From: an uncultured Candidatus Saccharibacteria bacterium | Lineage (GTDB): Bacteria; Patescibacteriota; Saccharimonadia; Saccharimonadales; Saccharimonadaceae | Direction: 5' to 3' | DNA length: 64,000 bases | NCBI GenBank assembly: GCA_948648655.1 | Contig: CAPKVJ010000002.1 | Span: 1 to 64,000 of the forward strand | Shown here: positions 24,476 through 31,814 of the stretch, piece after piece | How positions within the stretch are numbered: the first letter of the stretch is position 1 | Layout: each line of letters begins with the position of its first letter | Position numbers and translations under genes: made by a program | Notes under the pieces: generated by a model | The model's database searches: none | Seen by the model: only the letters and a program-made list of their open reading frames with translations | What the model was told of the DNA's origin: nothing

Positions 24476-24910
24476 ATGAGCGATAGATATATCACAATCG
24501 AGAGGAAGAAAAAACTAACTTGGTCTAAGTGGCCAAAGGAAAAAATTGACCCAAACGATATTATTTTTATGATTCGCTCAATTGATACAACCTACGACCA
24601 TGCTTCGGAAGATTTAGGGCATTTCTGCCAAATAGCATATCAGCAGGGAGACGAGAATCTATGGGAGAACTTTAACCCCAAAGATCCAGAGCCAATTGAC
24701 GAACTATTGGAACAGGCAGGCGATAAGCTAGATTGCATTTATAAGCAACATCATATTCAGTCATGTTATTTAGGTAAGCCACAAACAGATTTTCGAGTAG
24801 ACGGCGAAGAATTGATTTACCAAGACAAGTACCGCTTCAAGAAACCAGACGACTATGATTCTTGGGGCAATAGTGATTTTAACGCATTAGTGCGAGAATT
24901 AAACGCATAG
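24476..24910 (+). CDS. Hypothetical protein (144 aa)
   Basis: Soluble and acidic, with many Trp, Asp and Tyr residues and no membrane segment (KKLTWSKWPKEKIDPNDIIF...YKQHHIQSC). It lies 14 bases after the nuclease-like gene and is followed by a well-signalled small gene, so it sits in the middle of a three-gene unit. No family is recognised; it could be a phage- or island-type accessory protein. Confidence 0.55.
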   Translation: MSDRYITIERKKKLTWSKWPKEKIDPNDIIFMIRSIDTTYDHASEDLGHFCQIAYQQGDENLWENFNPKDPEPIDELLEQAGDKLDCIYKQHHIQSCYLGKPQTDFRVDGEELIYQDKYRFKKPDDYDSWGNSDFNALVRELNA

Positions 24911-24926
24911 TAAGGAGAAAAGGTAA

Positions 24927-25106
24927 ATGGAGCTAATCAAGGAACTTGAGGAAGGCAAGTTATCCGACGCAGGTTGGGAGCAATACTGGAAGTATCGCGA
25001 CTATTACAATGACAAGTACTATTTCGAGTATGGCGGAGCAATTGATTTTGTGGCATTTATTGAGAGCGATGCAAAAAGAGGAATTGAGCGCAATTCTAGT
25101 AAATAA
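24927..25106 (+). CDS. Small acidic protein (59 aa)
   Basis: The frame starts 7 bases after AAGGAGAAAAGG, a good Shine-Dalgarno region. It encodes MELIKELEEGKLSDAGWEQY and then aromatic-rich WKYRDYYNDKYYFEYG. A longer frame shifted by one base overlaps it but has no ribosome-binding site. It completes the unit 23910-25106. Function unknown. Confidence 0.6.
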   Translation: MELIKELEEGKLSDAGWEQYWKYRDYYNDKYYFEYGGAIDFVAFIESDAKRGIERNSSK

Positions 25107-25191
25107 CGTATCACAACTCTACAACAGCAAAACGGCAATTATACGCAAAAGTTGGGTAAATACTTGAGTTTGTGAATTCCGGACGCAGGAG

Positions 25192-25223
25192 CACGTTCTA
25201 AATTGCTTAGAGCGTGTATTTTT
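25192..25223 (+). terminator. Rho-independent terminator
   Basis: CACGTTCTA and TAGAGCGTG form a 9-bp stem (one G-U pair) around AATTGCT, followed by TATTTTT. Confidence 0.75.
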
Positions 25224-25312
25224 GTGCGGCTTAGTTCCGAGTCTTAGCTAATTATAAGAAAAACCGATAAGGTTTGCCTTTGCTTTGAATACATACTATA
25301 ATATATTTATAT

Positions 25313-25534
25313 ATGATTGTCAATAAGAATTGGAAGCCAAATTTCTATAAGTACGAAAAAGTCCGCCGAAGTGGTAGATACAATATGATTGCCGAAGCCA
25401 ACAAAGCAATTAAGGCTTGCGGCATAAGTAGTCGAGAATACCGAGATATTATACTCAGTTATAGCACTTATAAAAGGTACGTTGAGGAAGAATACGATAC
25501 GATTGATAACTTTATGAGGAAGTTTAAGTCATGA
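25313..25534 (+). CDS. Small basic hypothetical protein (73 aa)
   Basis: It begins 10 bases after a TATAAT box and is rich in Lys, Arg, Tyr and Asn. The next gene overlaps its end by 4 bases (ATGA), so the two are translationally coupled. The content (MIVNKNWKPNFYKYEKVRRS) suggests a nucleic-acid-binding or antitoxin-sized protein, but no motif is decisive. A two-gene toxin-antitoxin unit is one possibility. Confidence 0.5.
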   Translation: MIVNKNWKPNFYKYEKVRRSGRYNMIAEANKAIKACGISSREYRDIILSYSTYKRYVEEEYDTIDNFMRKFKS

Positions 25535-25830
25535 AGTTATTAGACTATGAATGTCAAACTACTTTTTGGGAAGACTTTAGCATAGCAGAGTTATTTGGAG
25601 AAGAGGCGGTTAGAGATACCTACAAGCGAGCCAAAACCGAGTGGAAGAAAGATCGCATTTACGGAACGGAGCTCTCAATGGTGCTTAACCATAAGTGTTG
25701 GTATTGGTATGAAGAGCAGAATACAAAACTCAGTCAACTATATGCTGAACTTTGGGAAGAATACCACAATTGGGTATTAGATAACTGGAGTGGTGAGGAT
25801 CTAGCTTATTATTTGAGTGTTACGGATTAA
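25531..25830 (+). CDS. Small hypothetical protein (99 aa), coupled to the preceding gene
   Basis: It overlaps the 73-residue gene by ATGA. The protein is acidic and very rich in Trp, Tyr and Glu (NHKCWYWYEEQN, LYAELWEEYHNWVLDNW). No hydrophobic segment is present. The basic-then-acidic gene pair would fit partner proteins, but no family is recognised. Confidence 0.5.
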   Translation: MKLLDYECQTTFWEDFSIAELFGEEAVRDTYKRAKTEWKKDRIYGTELSMVLNHKCWYWYEEQNTKLSQLYAELWEEYHNWVLDNWSGEDLAYYLSVTD

Positions 25831-25880
25831 AGACCTCATACCTAGATATTTTAGTAGCGTAATTAGCTGTAGGCTATTGG

Positions 25881-25909
25881 TTGATTTTGGCCGTTATTTA
25901 TGGTAAGAT
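25881..25909 (+). promoter_or_regulatory. Promoter of the DUF4145-like gene
   Basis: TTGATT (25881-25886), a 17-base spacer and TAAGAT (25904-25909), about 45 bases before the GTG start. Confidence 0.5.
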
Positions 25910-25953
25910 ATCTACGTATAGCGTAATGAGGTAATATTGCCCGAAAGGAGTCA

Positions 25954-26604
25954 GTGAACAGCGAGCCGCTACCACAATTTAAGTTAGGCGCATTCAAATG
26001 CCCACATTGCATGGCATATGCTAAGCAGTATTGGAGAGTGCATAGTACGACGATTTGTCGTGATGGCTTGAGCATACAGATAGCTGGATTGTCTGGAATA
26101 TTTCATACCTCAACGTGCGAGTTTTGCGGTAAAAGCAGTATTTGGTACAATAAACAGCTCGTGTACCCAAAAGTTATTATGGTCGCGCCGCCTAATCAAG
26201 ATATGGATGACGAAATTATTGCTGACTATAACGAAGCCGCCTCAATCTTACAGCAATCACCTCGTGGAGCAAGTGCCATATTAAGGTTAGCTACCCAAAA
26301 ATTATGCAAACAATTAGGCGAATCCGGAAAAAACCTTAACACCGACATCGCTAACTTGGTTAAACGAGGGCTTTCACCTCAAATCCAAAAATCGTTAGAT
26401 TCTTTACGAGTGATAGGCAATAATGCCGTCCATCCTGGCGAAATCAGCGTAAATGATACGCCTGAAATTGCGTTGGCATTATTTAAACTGATTAATAAGA
26501 TTGCCGATACTATGATTACCGATATTAAAGAGATTGACGCTATTTACGATTCTTTGCCTGAGGCTCAAAGGGCGGCTATTGAACAGCGCGATAACAAGCG
26601 GTAG
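25954..26604 (+). CDS. DUF4145-like protein with zinc-ribbon N-terminus
   Basis: A 216-residue protein. CPHC near residue 14 and CEFCGK near 55 make a two-knuckle zinc ribbon. The C-terminal part has the DUF4145 pattern: SPRGASAILRLATQKLCKQLG, LNTDIANLVKRGLSPQIQKSLDSLRVIGNNAVHPG. DUF4145 is frequently seen with restriction and other defence genes. A GTG start with GAAAGGAG eight bases upstream. The role is inferred from its position beside the restriction-modification pair. Confidence 0.7.
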   Translation: MNSEPLPQFKLGAFKCPHCMAYAKQYWRVHSTTICRDGLSIQIAGLSGIFHTSTCEFCGKSSIWYNKQLVYPKVIMVAPPNQDMDDEIIADYNEAASILQQSPRGASAILRLATQKLCKQLGESGKNLNTDIANLVKRGLSPQIQKSLDSLRVIGNNAVHPGEISVNDTPEIALALFKLINKIADTMITDIKEIDAIYDSLPEAQRAAIEQRDNKR

Positions 26605-26789
26605 CCATACCATATCTAATTACTAGAACTATTTCTTGCTCTATCAAAACGCTAAAACGCCAAAACGGTAGTTCTCGCTTGTTCTTTTTATGCCCAATTC
26701 TCAACCTACAGTCTATGTGTTATTATAAGTATAGGTCGTCATCTTCCGAGCTAACACCTTGAAACTCGGTTATAGCTTCGCGAAGTTGG

Positions 26790-26974
26790 GTCGACCACAG
26801 TTTATATAGATGTGATTTTAGTAAATTTGACCCCTGTAAAATGGGCGATTTTGTTAATGCCCCAGAGAGGGAGTTTTTGAACAATTCTTGTTCAATTTGT
26901 CTTTTGCCCTCACCTATAACTTACATTCAGTTATATGGTTTTATATCTATAATTTTGGCCGTTATAGACTTAGT
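26790..26974 (+). repeat. Dispersed repeat, right copy (inverted relative to 20092-20276)
   Basis: Shares CGACCACAG, ATTTTAG, GACCCCT-TAAAATGG, CCCCAGAG and TATAACTTAC blocks with the minus strand of 20092-20276. The embedded peptide EFLNNSCSICLLP parallels EFLNDSCLICLLP in the other copy. Confidence 0.7.
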
Positions 26975-26984
26975 AGATTTTTAT

Positions 26985-26996
26985 GCGGCGCGCCGC
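26985..26996 (+). promoter_or_regulatory. 12-bp GC palindrome over the -35 position of the methylase promoter
   Basis: GCGGCGCGCCGC is a perfect palindrome in AT-rich surroundings. The -10 box TACAAT is at 27009-27014, so the palindrome sits at the -35 position. It contains GCGGC and GCCGC, which would both be GCSGC sites. Confidence 0.5.
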
Positions 26997-27042
26997 TACG
27001 TTTTGTGGTACAATAGAACATAAGAACAATGAGGAGGTAAAA

Positions 27043-28104
27043 ATGGGAAAGTTGAAGTGTGCGTCTTTTTTTGCTGGCGTAGGTGGAATAGATAAAGGCT
27101 TTGAAAAAACTGGTCGTTTTGAAACAATCTATGCGAACGAGTTTGACCGAAAGCCTTGCGACACATTTGAACTCAACTTTCCGATTAAGACCGATTGTCG
27201 CGATATTCACGAGGTACAAGCTAGTGAGATACCGGCTTTTGATGTTATGCTAGCTGGGTTTCCGTGTCAGGCTTTTAGCATTGCCGGACTTCGCAAGGGC
27301 TTTGACGATAAAAAAGGTCGTGGCACATTATTCTTTGAGCTAGTGCGTATTATTAAGGAACATCAACCGAGTATTCTATTTTTGGAAAATGTTAAAAATC
27401 TCGTTAGTCACGACGGCGGTAATACTTTCCGTGTAATTTTAGACGAGCTAGAGCAACAAGGCTATCACGCAAAATATCAAGTACTTAACGCTATGGAGTA
27501 TGGCAATGTACCACAAAATCGTGAGCGTATCTATATTGTTGCGTTTAAGGATGAAGCGGTCTATAAAAACTTTGAGTTCCCGCATCCAGTGCGCCTTACA
27601 AAAAAATTGGACGATATTATAGATTTCGACAGTAAACTGGACGACAAATACTATTACACCGCCGGCAAATATAAGGGCGATATTTATGAGAAACTTGTAG
27701 AGGCTATGGATGACGATCGTGCCGTTTATCAATGGCGTCGACAGTATGTACGCAAAAATAAGAGTGGGGTTGTGCCAACTCTTACTGCTAATCAAGGCGA
27801 GGGTGGTCATAATGTATGCTTAGTAAAGACTAAATACGGTATTCGCAAAATGACCCCGCATGAGTGTTTCAATACGCAAGGTTTTGACGAAGATTTCAAA
27901 CTACCAACAAACCAAGCCGAAAGTCGGCTTTACAAGCAAGCTGGTAACTCGGTTTGTGTTTCGGTCATTAATCGTATCGCTGAACAAATCGTCGTTGCGT
28001 TGGATGAAGCTATGGCTGAGCGAAAAGAACCATTGCCAATTATTCCGACAGAAGAAGCAGAAATTGCCCCGGTAAGTATGGGACAGGAGCTAGCTCTCGC
28101 TTAA
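27043..28104 (+). CDS. DNA (cytosine-5)-methyltransferase of a type II restriction-modification system
   Basis: A 353-residue C5-methylase. Motif I is SFFAGVGGIDKGF, motif IV GFPCQAFSIAG (catalytic Cys near 73), motif VI FLENVKNL, motif VIII QNRERIYIVAF, and motif X GNSVCVSVINRIAEQIV at the end. A clear GAGGAGG ribosome-binding site precedes the ATG at 27043; the upstream in-frame ATG lies inside the promoter. It is convergent with the restriction enzyme gene and overlaps it by 15 bases. It presumably protects the sites that the neighbour cuts. Confidence 0.92.
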   Translation: MGKLKCASFFAGVGGIDKGFEKTGRFETIYANEFDRKPCDTFELNFPIKTDCRDIHEVQASEIPAFDVMLAGFPCQAFSIAGLRKGFDDKKGRGTLFFELVRIIKEHQPSILFLENVKNLVSHDGGNTFRVILDELEQQGYHAKYQVLNAMEYGNVPQNRERIYIVAFKDEAVYKNFEFPHPVRLTKKLDDIIDFDSKLDDKYYYTAGKYKGDIYEKLVEAMDDDRAVYQWRRQYVRKNKSGVVPTLTANQGEGGHNVCLVKTKYGIRKMTPHECFNTQGFDEDFKLPTNQAESRLYKQAGNSVCVSVINRIAEQIVVALDEAMAERKEPLPIIPTEEAEIAPVSMGQELALA

Positions 28105-29241
28105 AGCTTCGTAGCTATCTTCACCCATAAATTGCTCGTAGCTACCAATTTTAGCGAAGTTAATACTGTACTTATCTTCGCTATTTTTGGTAATTTCTAC
28201 CGCATCAATACCGTACTTCTCAAGCATTTCGTATGTTATTGGTATCGTAGGTGATATCTTTAGTACATCATCGATTAACCAATGTCCTAAGGCTTTATTT
28301 GGGTTCGTCATTAGCGCTTTGTCGTTTTCTTGGCAAATCTTTGCCGATAAAGTCCTTCCGTCCGGTAATTCCAAATCAAACGGTTGATCGCTCGGTGGGA
28401 AGAAATCGCGATATCTCTCATTAAACTTTTGCGAGATAGGAATATATACTTCATAAGGATCGCGTGGGCGCCCGCCCGCAAATCTCGCGTTAAGCCCGCT
28501 TCTTTCAGCAACAAACTTCCCATCTTTATTTTTCGAGTATAGAGGTAAATAAACTTTGTTTTCAGTTTCTTCATTATGAATTACTGCTGAAAGGCTGTCC
28601 CCGCCTAATAACTTTTGTTCCAATAGTAAAAACGGATCTTCGATAATTTCTACTGGCAAAATACTCTTTGCTTCGATGCCGGCAAAGTCCTTGTATAACG
28701 TACTTTTGGAAGTGTTGAAAGAATATCTATTTAGATCGTCGGTGAAAGTTATAACATTTTTCTTACGATTAATATCGTGTATATTCTCGATCGTGATGCT
28801 TTCAAGAGGACACTCAATGATTTTAATTTTCCCCGGAGTTCTAATAGTACAGTGGTAAATCATTTCGTCAAGGTTCTGCGTACGCTTGGTAAAGTCGATA
28901 CGCTCGTTGCGTAATTCCGCAACGCGTAAGACCATTTCTTTGTCGGCAAGGTGTTCGTAAGATGGTTTGTCAGAGTTGAACTCGGCAATTTTTTGTAAGT
29001 TGGATCCAGTCCAAGTTTTAATGCCAATACCAATGTGTTCCTTTTTAGCATCCGCAGTGATGTCAGAACGAGATAAGTTCTCTGCGTTTAGACAACGACA
29101 GAATAGATTTTCAGTTATGCGCGATACGAGATAAGGTGATTTATTATTAGAGTATAAATGGGACAGTGACCCCATTAGTTTTAGCATCCGTTCGTAGTAA
29201 TCGCGGTCAGATTGCCGGTTAGAATCTAAATAGAAATCCAT
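28090..29241 (-). CDS. Type II restriction endonuclease with NgoFVII/B3-like DNA-recognition domain
   Basis: A 383-residue enzyme. The N-terminal part (SRITENLFCRCLNAENLSRS, DITADAKKEHIGIGIKTW) looks like a PD-(D/E)XK catalytic core. The C-terminal part (NARFAGGRPRDPYEVYIPIS, FFPPSDQPFDLELPDG, CQENDKALMTNPNKALGHWL) resembles the B3-like recognition domain of NgoFVII/BfiI-type enzymes. It faces the C5-methylase and overlaps it by 15 bases, which makes a cognate pair almost certain. The start was set at 29241 because a TATAGT box lies 6 bases upstream. NgoFVII is reported to cut GCSGC; specificity here is not known. Confidence 0.75.
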   Translation of the reverse strand: MDFYLDSNRQSDRDYYERMLKLMGSLSHLYSNNKSPYLVSRITENLFCRCLNAENLSRSDITADAKKEHIGIGIKTWTGSNLQKIAEFNSDKPSYEHLADKEMVLRVAELRNERIDFTKRTQNLDEMIYHCTIRTPGKIKIIECPLESITIENIHDINRKKNVITFTDDLNRYSFNTSKSTLYKDFAGIEAKSILPVEIIEDPFLLLEQKLLGGDSLSAVIHNEETENKVYLPLYSKNKDGKFVAERSGLNARFAGGRPRDPYEVYIPISQKFNERYRDFFPPSDQPFDLELPDGRTLSAKICQENDKALMTNPNKALGHWLIDDVLKISPTIPITYEMLEKYGIDAVEITKNSEDKYSINFAKIGSYEQFMGEDSYEALSES

Positions 29242-29384
29242 GAGCAAACTATACCATGCCACACGTGATATGTAAATCTATGTTCCCATGCATTTCTCAA
29301 TACTTTATACTACGCTTTCGAAAAGAGTAGTATAATTTCGTACTTGATAGTTGTGGATTAGAAAGGCAGGTCATCTAAATTTAC

Positions 29385-30506
29385 TTAACCTGATGGCGTA
29401 CCTACATTTTCATTAACTTCGCTAGCATTATTTGTATTATCCTGATCACCATCGACAATAAATTTTGCTCGCTCCAATAGCTCGTCAAAAGTTATAATCT
29501 CAGGATTCAATGTGTTCCGCCTGAAGCGTTCAAATGAGGACCATTTTTCCCTATCGTCTTCAAGCTCAGCCGTATTACCAATAACCACTAGTCCTTTCGG
29601 TTGTACTGTATGAATATCGCCCATTTTATCCCTATTCTCGTCGCTACGAGAGCCTTCAATCTCCCATTTTGCACAGTTAGCCTGCACTTGTGCGATAGCC
29701 CCAGACAGCTCTTCACTAGCTGGGTAGGCTCCGTTTCTATATTTCTTACCGAGAAGTTCAGTTGAGTGCTTTTTAATTTCGACTAAACATGTATATTTAA
29801 CTGTAGCTTGACTATAAGTTAGAAAATCACCTCTTTGGTCGCCCTTGCCATCAATAGCCTCTCCGCCATAATGAGGTTGCGCCTGACTAACTTTTAAAAT
29901 TTGATGGCGTAATCCAAGCCCGAAAACCCACTTATTATTCTCAAAGAAATCCTGCCAATCAGCTTCATTAGTCTCGTCATTCTTCATAAGCTCTTGGAAT
30001 TTCGCAAGAGATTCTCTTCGCATTTGCTGAATTCTTGAATCTGCCAAAGTAGTTGCCATATCTGGCGATTCGGAAGAAAGCGTTGACCAAAAACGTACTA
30101 CTGCGCCATTTTTTAGCATGCTTTGAACAGCTTTTGCTACATTTTTATCAGAAATTACTAAATCATCTTGATCAACTAGAGTGTATTTCTGTATACCTTT
30201 AGCAATACCACCATCCGAACGAACCTTGTCGAATTTAAGAATCGTATCTAAGAGTTTCTTGACGGCGCTATTACTTAACTTCACTTTTACACCATCACCA
30301 ACGGCGATGTTTCTGAAGTTTTGCTTAATAGGCTCATCCCTACCGTCTTTGCCGAGTTTATAGCGAATGATATCACCTCCAACTCCCTGGTCAGATATAT
30401 GCCCCTGAAAGACCGTGCGTGTCTGAGGAGTTGATCCAAGTTCAACTGGCTCACATTCGGCATAATTTTTAGCATAGCCCTTTGTATAGATTACTTCTTG
30501 CGCCAT
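29385..30506 (-). CDS. Shedu-like (SduA, DUF4263) anti-phage nuclease
   Basis: A 373-residue protein. The C-terminal half matches Shedu: WQDFFENNKWVFGLGLRHQIL, then RGDFLTY near 224, LVEIKKHSTELLG near 242 (PD-(D/E)XK-type Asp...Glu-x-Lys), and YPASEELSGAIAQVQANCAKW. Shedu is a single-gene defence nuclease. The N-terminal 150 residues are a less conserved regulatory part. A TATAAT box lies 8 bases before the ATG, and a near-perfect CIRCE operator (30529-30555) sits just upstream, suggesting HrcA control. The C-terminal tail is Asn/Asp-rich. Confidence 0.83.
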   Translation of the reverse strand: MAQEVIYTKGYAKNYAECEPVELGSTPQTRTVFQGHISDQGVGGDIIRYKLGKDGRDEPIKQNFRNIAVGDGVKVKLSNSAVKKLLDTILKFDKVRSDGGIAKGIQKYTLVDQDDLVISDKNVAKAVQSMLKNGAVVRFWSTLSSESPDMATTLADSRIQQMRRESLAKFQELMKNDETNEADWQDFFENNKWVFGLGLRHQILKVSQAQPHYGGEAIDGKGDQRGDFLTYSQATVKYTCLVEIKKHSTELLGKKYRNGAYPASEELSGAIAQVQANCAKWEIEGSRSDENRDKMGDIHTVQPKGLVVIGNTAELEDDREKWSSFERFRRNTLNPEIITFDELLERAKFIVDGDQDNTNNASEVNENVGTPSG

Positions 30507-30510
30507 ATAC

Positions 30511-30520
30511 CTATATTATA
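30511..30520 (-). promoter_or_regulatory. -10 box of the Shedu-like gene
   Basis: On the minus strand GGTATAAT ends 8 bases before the ATG; the CIRCE arm starts just upstream, across the -35 position. Confidence 0.55.
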
Positions 30521-30528
30521 CCACGCTA

Positions 30529-30555
30529 TTAGCACTCTATAACTATAAGTGCTAA
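30529..30555 (-). promoter_or_regulatory. CIRCE operator (HrcA binding site)
   Basis: TTAGCACTC, nine bases (TATAACTAT), then AAGTGCTAA: 17 of 18 arm positions match TTAGCACTC-N9-GAGTGCTAA. The nearest gene it can control is the Shedu-like gene, whose start is 23 bases away. Confidence 0.85.
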
Positions 30556-30575
30556 TGCTTAATTTTCACTATCTC

Positions 30576-30617
30576 CCTCTAGGTACCTTGTTAATGCCGA
30601 CCAAACTACGTCCGACC
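30576..30617 (+). repeat. 42-bp repeat arm (inverted partner of 20268-20309)
   Basis: CCTCTAG...TTGTTAATGCCGACCAAACTACGTCCGACC. The stop codon of the GrpB-like gene lies inside it. Confidence 0.7.
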
Positions 30618-31016
30618 CTGAAGACTGCTATTTCCCCAAAACTCGCTTGATAAAACCAGATTTGTGGGATGTATATGCTTTTCGGTCATTTGGATATGAA
30701 TAAAATGGGTACGGTTATATTCTGTTCCCTTGCGTAGGAGAATCTCGCCCGGCTCATTGTCAGTTTTGACAGAATATTGTGGCAATTGATCGAAAGCCTG
30801 CCGCACCTTCTCGAAGTCAGACAGATTTTTAAGCCCGACCGCTATATCTATAATTGGTTTTGCGTCTAGCTGATCGATCGAAGTCGAACCAATGTGTCGG
30901 ATGTCCAGAGCAAGCGAGCCAAAGATATTTAATAGCCTCTGCTTTTCCAGTTCAAAATCATCTCGCCACTTAGGGCTCCATCTCTCTAGCTTAACTTCAC
31001 CAACTCTGAGACCCAT
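30606..31016 (-). CDS. GrpB/UPF0157-family protein, C-terminally truncated
   Basis: A 136-residue protein of the GrpB family, a nucleotidyltransferase-like fold of unknown activity. Clear motifs are LERWSPKWRDDFELEKQRL, IRHIGSTSIDQLDAKPIIDIAVG (near 40-62) and THFIHIQM. Family members are about 170-190 residues and continue with an FRDYLR-type helix; here the frame leaves the family after THFIHIQMTEKH and ends within the 42-bp repeat. It therefore looks truncated by a repeat-associated rearrangement. GAGACCCATTTCGCTCC upstream offers no strong ribosome-binding site. Confidence 0.7.
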   Translation of the reverse strand: MGLRVGEVKLERWSPKWRDDFELEKQRLLNIFGSLALDIRHIGSTSIDQLDAKPIIDIAVGLKNLSDFEKVRQAFDQLPQYSVKTDNEPGEILLRKGTEYNRTHFIHIQMTEKHIHPTNLVLSSEFWGNSSLQGRT

Positions 31017-31057
31017 TTCGCTCCTTTAGCCTAATTGTAACATACTGTTAGTTTCAT

Positions 31058-31274
31058 CTTCCTACTACCTATACTCTAACTAGCCAGGCAGCGGAGGGGG
31101 AAGCCGAGATTACGATAGGGTTTATCATTTGAAGAAATGGCACCATCACTTCCAAAATAAAGTCCATAAGCAGTGTTAAGATCAAGCCCTGACATGAATG
31201 ACCATGAATAACCGACTCGGCCAGAATATCTCAATTTGCTATTGCCAATACTAATATACCCGCTGCGCACAAAT
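31058..31274 (-). pseudogene. Silent cassette: C-terminal FISUMP-like variable domain, copy 2
   Basis: On the minus strand the conserved entry TTTGTGCGCAGCGG (FVRSG) is followed by 50 variable codons (YISIGNSKLRYSG...) and the conserved exit ending FPLRCLAS, TAG, then the conserved tail. A TAA lies directly before FVRSG, so the domain has no start of its own or promoter. Compared with copy 3 it has the same length but about 70 percent different residues between the conserved ends. A free-standing 64-residue gene starting at the internal ATG-like GTG is unlikely. Confidence 0.65.
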
Positions 31275-31305
31275 TACCGCCACTTATGCTACACTATATA
31301 ACAAT

Positions 31306-31791
31306 ATGTCTGACCAAATTATCACCACCGATTATTACGGCAACAAATACACCGCCAAGCCAGAAGATCTAGAAGTTTCCATCCATGTTTATGGCATCGC
31401 CATTGAAGATGGCAAAGCTCTAATTTCTCCTCAATTTGACGGCTATGATTGGCCGGGCGGTACTTTTAAGCTTGGTGAAGATACAATCCAGACTCTAAAA
31501 CGCGAATTTAGAGAAGAAACCGGCTTTGAAGTTGAACCTATTGAGCTTCTCGATGTCGAAACCAGCCTTTTCCATCACTATAAGCGTGGCACTGATCACC
31601 ATTCCATCCTCGTGTTTTATCTCGTCAAAATTGTAGGCGGGGAATTATCCGATGCCGGATTTGATGCTGATGAACGTGAATACGCCAAGCTCGCCGAGTG
31701 GGTACCGCTCGACAAATTACGCACCATGCATCACGCCTGTAGCATTGGTATTTCTGACAAATTATTAGATTTGATCGAATCCAAACATTAG
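31306..31791 (+). CDS. NUDIX hydrolase
   Basis: A 161-residue protein. GGTFKLGEDTIQTLKREFREETGF (about 48-71) is a clear Nudix box with the REFREETG core. The family cleaves nucleoside diphosphates linked to another group; the substrate is not readable here. A TACACTATATAAC promoter lies immediately upstream of the ATG. It is followed 23 bases later by the hydrolase gene with its own leaderless-type box. Confidence 0.83.
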   Translation: MSDQIITTDYYGNKYTAKPEDLEVSIHVYGIAIEDGKALISPQFDGYDWPGGTFKLGEDTIQTLKREFREETGFEVEPIELLDVETSLFHHYKRGTDHHSILVFYLVKIVGGELSDAGFDADEREYAKLAEWVPLDKLRTMHHACSIGISDKLLDLIESKH

Positions 31792-31814
31792 CTACATGCT
31801 ATAATACAGATATT

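Larger units (their letters stand above)
26605..27042. other. 438-bp non-coding region between DUF4145-like gene and DNA methylase
   Basis: Holds the right-hand dispersed repeat, a 12-bp GC palindrome and the methylase promoter. A short plus-strand frame at 26841 lies inside the repeat. The rest (26605-26789) shows nothing recognisable. Confidence 0.5.

Noticed and set aside
24946..25167. 73-residue frame on the plus strand
   Set aside because: It overlaps the 59-residue frame at 24927, which has a good ribosome-binding site; this one has none.
26841..27023. Small gene homologous to a minus-strand frame at 20029-20223
   Set aside because: The similarity extends outside the frames into upstream DNA and substitutions are not concentrated at third codon positions, so it is better explained as a DNA repeat.
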